Assembly: GCA_905479595.1 (NCBI GenBank)
Contig: CAJQND010000220.1
Coordinates: 1-9,771, forward strand
Length of the DNA: 9,771 bases
Source: an uncultured Hyphomicrobiales bacterium
GTDB taxonomy: Bacteria > Pseudomonadota > Alphaproteobacteria > Rhizobiales > CAJQND01
Direction of reading: 5' to 3'
Part shown: in pieces, positions 6,233-9,771 of the stretch
Layout of the letters: every line of letters begins with the position of its first letter
Numbering within the stretch: the first letter of the stretch is position 1
Program-made: the position numbers and the translations under genes
Notes under the pieces: generated by a model
What the model was told of the DNA's origin: nothing
Database searches by the model: none
Seen by the model: the letters and a program-made list of their open reading frames with translations, nothing else

Positions 6233-6946
6233 CTATTCGGCTGGCGAATAGATGTAGCCAATACCGCGCACGGTTTTAATTACCTGCGGTTTTGTTGGAT
6301 CAGTTTCGATCTTTTTACGCAATCTAGAGATTCTAATGTCGATGCTGCGGTCGAACGGGTCCCAGTCGCGATCATGAGCAAGTTCCAGCAACTGGTCGCG
6401 GTTAAGCACTCTACCCGCATGGTCGCAAAAAACCTTCAAGAGGCTGAACTCCATTGCAGTGATCGGGATTTCTTTTTGCTCTTGATCAAGCAGTTTATGC
6501 GTTTCTGGATTAAACGAGCACTTTCCAAACATTACTGTGGTGCCAATGGAATTGACGGTAGGTTTACTGATCGGCGCAGAAACCCGTCGTAAAACTGCCT
6601 TGATGCGAGCGAGCAACTCCCGCAGATCGACGGGTTTCGCCATGTAGTCATCCGCACCCATTTCAAGCCCGACAATCCGGTCGACGACGTCACCGGATGC
6701 GGTCAGCATAATAATTGCCGTATCCCCACGTTCGCGCAAAAATCTGGCGAGAGATAACCCGTCTTCGCCCGGCATGTTTATGTCAAGCACCACAACGGCG
6801 GGCTCAAATTCGTCTACTAAACTGCGAAGAGCAATGCCATCTTCGGCAGTGGACACTGAAAAACCCTGTCGCTCCAGATATTCCGCGACCATCTCGCGAA
6901 TATCCGGCTCGTCATCACAGATAATTATGCGGTTACCTACCGGCAT
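6233..6946 (-). CDS. OmpR/PhoB-family two-component response regulator
   Basis: This is a 237-aa DNA-binding regulator. The receiver domain (about 4-122) has the acidic pair Asp11/Asp12, phospho-acceptor Asp55 (VVLDINMPGEDG), Thr82 (MLTAS) and Lys104 (YMAKPVD). The winged-helix output domain (about 140-234) contains ITAMEFSLLKVFCDHAGRVL, the recognition-helix region SIDIRISRLRKKIE and the closing TVRGIGYIY. The ATG at 6946 was chosen because a strong GGGGGA ribosome binding site precedes it and the receiver begins at once. The longer frame reaches back to 7048 into the kinase gene and has no domain support. It lies 73 bases downstream of the hybrid kinase on the same strand, so the kinase is the obvious phosphodonor. 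Target genes are unknown; the next operon downstream is a candidate. Confidence 0.92.
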   Translation of the reverse strand: MPVGNRIIICDDEPDIREMVAEYLERQGFSVSTAEDGIALRSLVDEFEPAVVVLDINMPGEDGLSLARFLRERGDTAIIMLTASGDVVDRIVGLEMGADDYMAKPVDLRELLARIKAVLRRVSAPISKPTVNSIGTTVMFGKCSFNPETHKLLDQEQKEIPITAMEFSLLKVFCDHAGRVLNRDQLLELAHDRDWDPFDRSIDIRISRLRKKIETDPTKPQVIKTVRGIGYIYSPAE

Positions 6947-6981
6947 GATGCGTTCCCCCAGCAAACAAGTTTCCACTAAAT

Positions 6982-7012
6982 CGCAATGTTGCCGAAATTG
7001 CAAAGCATTGCG
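6982..7012. repeat. Inverted repeat / hairpin between the kinase and response-regulator genes
   Basis: Perfect 7-base arms CGCAATG (6982-6988) and CATTGCG (7006-7012) flank a 17-base spacer. In the kinase-to-regulator transcript this hairpin begins eight bases after the kinase stop codon and lies about 35 bases before the regulator's start. No T-tract follows on either strand, so it is not a standard terminator. It could be an mRNA-stability or attenuation element that sets different kinase and regulator levels. It could equally be an operator for a dimeric regulator, with arm centres 24 bases apart. Confidence 0.45.
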
Positions 7013-7019
7013 CAGTAAA

Positions 7020-9771
7020 TCAGGTTTGGTTTTGAACAAGCTCTGCAACTATTTCACGGAGTTCTGCTGGCCGGATCGGTTTATCTAAAAATGGCCGCTG
7101 TGATGCCGACAGGAACGTGCGCGCTTTCGCACTCATGGTGTCGCCAGATATAAATCCTAATCGCTCGACAAGCCCGGCATGGTGGACTTTCATTTCCTCA
7201 AAAAGGCTCGGTCCATCCAGATTGGGCATTTTCAAATCGCTCAAGATAACCGAAAAAGCACGACGCTTTAGATGTTGCAAAGCTTCGCTTCCTGAATTTG
7301 CAATCGTAACATCATGCCCATCATTGCGCAAAACCTCGGCTATAAAGTCACTGACGTCGCTTTCATCATCGATGACCAAGATCGCCAATCTGGAGGTTTT
7401 TTGATCATCAACGGCCTCAGGCAAATCGGGGTCATCATGTTGACCTGATGCAGGCAGGCGGATGAAAAAGATCGACCCTCCACCCGGGTTTGCTGCCGCA
7501 CGTATTGACCCTCCATGTGTTTCGATAATCCTGTGGCAAAAAGCGAGCCCGATTCCGGTGCCTTTGCCAATCTCTTTTGTGGTGAAGAAGGGTTCAAATA
7601 CCCTTGAGCGCATGGCCGGGGAAATACCTGGGCCTGTATCGGCAACTTTCACCACAATTTCTTTTGATCGTGAATCAAACCTGGAAACTATTTTAATTTT
7701 CCGGCGCCCGTCCCAACCCTGGAGCGCCTGCTCGGCGTTTATAATCAGATTGATCATGACCTGGCTGAGTTGGTCGCCATCCCCCCAAACCGCAGGAAGA
7801 TTTGCGGCGAGATTCAGAGTGAGATCAATATCGGCAGATCGCAAGGCATAACCGGCAACTTCCAGAGAAGATTCAACCACTTCGTTGATATCGAAATTTG
7901 TTGTTTGGGCAGGCTGCTGGCGGGCCATCGCCAGAAAAGTTTTCACAATACGGGCGCATCTGTCTGCAGCATTGCCGATTTTTTCGGCTCGCTTCACCGT
8001 TTGCGGGTCAGTTGTTGTTTCTTGTAGAAGCAGCGATTGCCCCACCACCACCGAAAGAGGATTATTCAGTTCATGGGCAATACCAGCCAACAACTCACCT
8101 AATGCACTGAGTTTTTCGCTTTGATGTAAAATTTCACGTTGGCGAGAAAGCTCATTTAACATGGTATTTCGGTCGGTGAGATCATAGGTGTGGGACACAA
8201 TTACCGGCTCGCCCTGATAATCTATGAGCCGACCAGAAACGGATGCTGGAAAGATTTCGCCATCTGGCCGTTTGGCGTCATATTCAAAATCTTCCACGAT
8301 GCCGTCTTTAAGCATTTTATTGAGATATCTGGTTCGATCTTCAAGGTTGGCATAGAAACTTTGTACAGAATCTACTTTGCCAAAGAGATCTTCCGTCGCA
8401 GGCGTACCATAGATGACTTCTCCTGAATCGACCCGGTTCATCATAATCATCACCGGGCAGGCTTCCAGGACTTGTCGCACCACCGCATCCGCCTCGCGCT
8501 GGGTTTCCTCCATTTTTTTCCGGTCGGTAATATCGGACCGGGTAACAACAAACCCGCCTTCCCGGGTCGGACTGGTTGAAACGAAGTACCATTTGCCATC
8601 TGTATGCTGGAATTCGCTTTTGCGATACTCACTGCGATCTTTAGCGCGCTCTTCCAGCCAGGCTTCAATGCCGTCCTCAGGAACAGGAAACTGTTTTCGT
8701 TCAGCAGCGACGCGTAAAAAATCAAACCAGTTTACGCCGGGCTTCAAGGCATCAGCGCAAACATGGTGCATTTCCTCATAACGGTGATTACACATTACCA
8801 GCTTGTCATCAGGGCCATAGAGAGCAAACCCTTGCGACAAAGATTCAATTGCATCGCTCAAGCGGTCGCCAGCACGGTTACGCTCCGCTTCCAACTCCTC
8901 TCTCTCAGTTAAGTCATACACGGTCGATACAGCCACTAACCTGTCGCGGAAGGAGGTGGTGCGTGCGGATACTGAAGCCCAAAACTTCGAGCCGTCGGCG
9001 TGTTTCAAATGAACACGGCAGTCCATCACTTCGCCATCGCGCTCAATGAGGCGTAACAACTGCGCGCGGTCATCGGGGAAGACAAAGTTATGTGTAGGAT
9101 TCTCATTTCCACCAAGTAATTCAACGGCCTCGGGGCTACGGAAAATAAACTCACCATCCGGCAAATATTGCATTTCCAACGCAACCGGACAGGCGTCCAC
9201 CACTTCGCGCACAATGGCGTTAGCTTCACGGCGGGTTGCTTCTGCCTTTTTGCGATCGGTGATATCGACGCGGGTTACTACAAACCCGCCTTCACGGGTC
9301 ATTGTATTCGAAGCCGAATACCATCGGCCATCCGACTGGGCGAATTCAAAACCTGTATTGCTGGTTCTGTAGCCACTCTTGCGAGCTTTCAGCCATTCTT
9401 CTTCACAGCCAACCGCATCGTTGAACTGGCCGCGTTTTACACCGGTTTTGAGATAGTCTGTGAGCTTCATTCCCGGTTTCAGAATATCTTGGGTTGGGCC
9501 GTTCATTTCCTTGAACTGTTGGTTGCACATCACCAGTTTCTGGTCGGAATCGTAAAGTGCGAAGCCTTCTGAAAGGGATTCCACCGCATCGGTCAACAGA
9601 TCTCCGGCGCGCTTTAACTCCTCTTGTGCGGCCATGCGATCGGTCAAATCAAGCGAGCTGGATACGACCACTTTGCGGTCTCTAAATTCGATAACCCGGG
9701 CTGAGATGGATGCTGTATAAGCCTTGCCGCCAGCTTTTAGTAACTGCACCTGCATATCGTCGACAGCACCC
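7020..9771 (-). CDS. Multi-PAS hybrid sensor histidine kinase (5' end outside the window)
   Basis: The frame is open to the window edge: five codons precede the first visible ATG (9755), and that ATG lies in the middle of a PAS domain, so the true start is outside. Numbering from that Met (911 aa): end of a PAS domain (1-40), PAS_7-like domain (about 48-168), PAS (about 176-285), PAS_7-like (about 293-413), PAS (about 420-528). A HisKA dimerisation domain follows with phospho-acceptor His561 (IAHELNNPLSVV). The HATPase domain has the N-box at Asn673 (NLIINAEQAL), DTGPG at 706-710 and GKGTGIGL at 730-737. A C-terminal receiver has acidic Asp796/Asp797, Asp840, Ser870 and Lys892. No transmembrane helix or HPt domain appears in the visible part, so it reads as a cytosolic sensor kinase. 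The ligand or cofactor is unknown; no LOV-type cysteine motif is seen. Its likely partner is the downstream regulator. Confidence 0.93.
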   Translation of the reverse strand, partial: GAVDDMQVQLLKAGGKAYTASISARVIEFRDRKVVVSSSLDLTDRMAAQEELKRAGDLLTDAVESLSEGFALYDSDQKLVMCNQQFKEMNGPTQDILKPGMKLTDYLKTGVKRGQFNDAVGCEEEWLKARKSGYRTSNTGFEFAQSDGRWYSASNTMTREGGFVVTRVDITDRKKAEATRREANAIVREVVDACPVALEMQYLPDGEFIFRSPEAVELLGGNENPTHNFVFPDDRAQLLRLIERDGEVMDCRVHLKHADGSKFWASVSARTTSFRDRLVAVSTVYDLTEREELEAERNRAGDRLSDAIESLSQGFALYGPDDKLVMCNHRYEEMHHVCADALKPGVNWFDFLRVAAERKQFPVPEDGIEAWLEERAKDRSEYRKSEFQHTDGKWYFVSTSPTREGGFVVTRSDITDRKKMEETQREADAVVRQVLEACPVMIMMNRVDSGEVIYGTPATEDLFGKVDSVQSFYANLEDRTRYLNKMLKDGIVEDFEYDAKRPDGEIFPASVSGRLIDYQGEPVIVSHTYDLTDRNTMLNELSRQREILHQSEKLSALGELLAGIAHELNNPLSVVVGQSLLLQETTTDPQTVKRAEKIGNAADRCARIVKTFLAMARQQPAQTTNFDINEVVESSLEVAGYALRSADIDLTLNLAANLPAVWGDGDQLSQVMINLIINAEQALQGWDGRRKIKIVSRFDSRSKEIVVKVADTGPGISPAMRSRVFEPFFTTKEIGKGTGIGLAFCHRIIETHGGSIRAAANPGGGSIFFIRLPASGQHDDPDLPEAVDDQKTSRLAILVIDDESDVSDFIAEVLRNDGHDVTIANSGSEALQHLKRRAFSVILSDLKMPNLDGPSLFEEMKVHHAGLVERLGFISGDTMSAKARTFLSASQRPFLDKPIRPAELREIVAELVQNQT
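8148..8879 (-). repeat. Tandem PAS-pair unit, copy 2 (within the kinase gene)
   Basis: Residues 293-536 repeat copy 1 in order: RAGDRLSDAIESLSQGFALY and KLVMCN, REGGFVVTRSDITDRKK, VRQVLEACPV, then YDLTDRN leading into the HisKA helix. Residues 1-47 of the visible protein look like the end of a further unit (SARVIEFRDRKVVV and LDLTDR, offset 245 from copy 1), so at least one more copy probably lies upstream of the window. Confidence 0.75.
8880..9614 (-). repeat. Tandem PAS-pair unit, copy 1 (within the kinase gene)
   Basis: Residues 48-292 (from the Met at 9755) form a two-PAS unit of about 245 residues. It begins with RAGDLLTDAVESLSEGFALY and KLVMCN, has REGGFVVTRVDITDRKKAE at its middle, continues to VREVVDACPV, and ends near YDLTERE. 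It aligns with the next unit at a constant offset of 244-245 residues, which points to internal duplication. Confidence 0.75.

Noticed and set aside
6273..6302. TGATCC-N18-TAAAAC on the minus strand, a good-looking ECF promoter
   Set aside because: It lies inside codons for the conserved C-terminal region of the response regulator (DPTKPQVIKT), so the bases are explained by coding. It could still be an internal promoter for the downstream operon, but the intergenic site at 6148-6177 is better placed.
6947..7048. N-terminal extension of the response regulator back to 7048
   Set aside because: The extra 34 residues match no receiver fold, overlap the kinase stop and cover the hairpin. The ATG at 6946 has a strong ribosome binding site.
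9755..9771. Kinase start at the ATG at 9755
   Set aside because: The frame continues upstream to the window edge, and the Met is inside a PAS domain, so the gene must begin outside the window.

Overview
The window looks like an alphaproteobacterial chromosome segment of roughly balanced base composition. The main evidence is an ECF sigma factor overlapping a ChrR-type zinc anti-sigma factor, followed by lipid and redox genes. This is the gene set of the singlet-oxygen (photo-oxidative) stress response known from Rhodobacter sphaeroides RpoE/ChrR and found in many alphaproteobacteria. I cannot name a genus.

Layout. Bases 1-106 hold what looks like the right end of an insertion sequence: the last 31 codons of an IS1595/ISXO2-like transposase plus a possible terminal repeat. 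A short non-coding leader follows, with a small palindrome and a TGATCC -35-like element. Then a plus-strand operon runs rpoE (240-821), chrR (818-1486), a short-chain dehydrogenase (1496-2257) and an NTF2/SnoaL-like protein (2254-2709). Its last stop codon directly abuts the stop codon of a converging minus-strand operon. Read in its own direction, that operon is an FAD-dependent amine-oxidase-like protein (6088-4748), a DUF1365 protein (4751-3942) and a cyclopropane-fatty-acid-synthase-family methyltransferase (3945-2710). All its genes are joined by ATGA overlaps. Upstream of it, on the same strand, are an OmpR/PhoB-type response regulator (6946-6233) and a large multi-PAS hybrid histidine kinase (7020-9771), whose 5' end lies outside the window.

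How they fit together (inference from families and context). ChrR holds the sigma factor inactive until singlet oxygen or a related signal releases it. The sigma factor then probably transcribes its own operon and the converging lipid operon. The methyltransferase would methylate unsaturated phospholipid acyl chains, and the flavoprotein and DUF1365 protein would modify or handle the product. In R. sphaeroides the same regulon is linked to methylated and furan fatty acids. The kinase/regulator pair may be an independent system or may add a sensory input to the lipid operon; the sequence alone does not decide this.

No tRNA, rRNA, CRISPR array, integrase or convincing rho-independent terminator was seen. 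No gene-free stretch exceeds 300 bases. The longest are the leader after the IS end (107-239) and the gap between the regulator and flavoprotein genes (6089-6232). Most of the window is a known module in a slightly unusual arrangement. The points most worth checking are the IS end next to the sigma-factor promoter, the zero-gap convergence of the two operons, the tandemly duplicated PAS-pair units in the kinase, and the hairpin between kinase and regulator genes.
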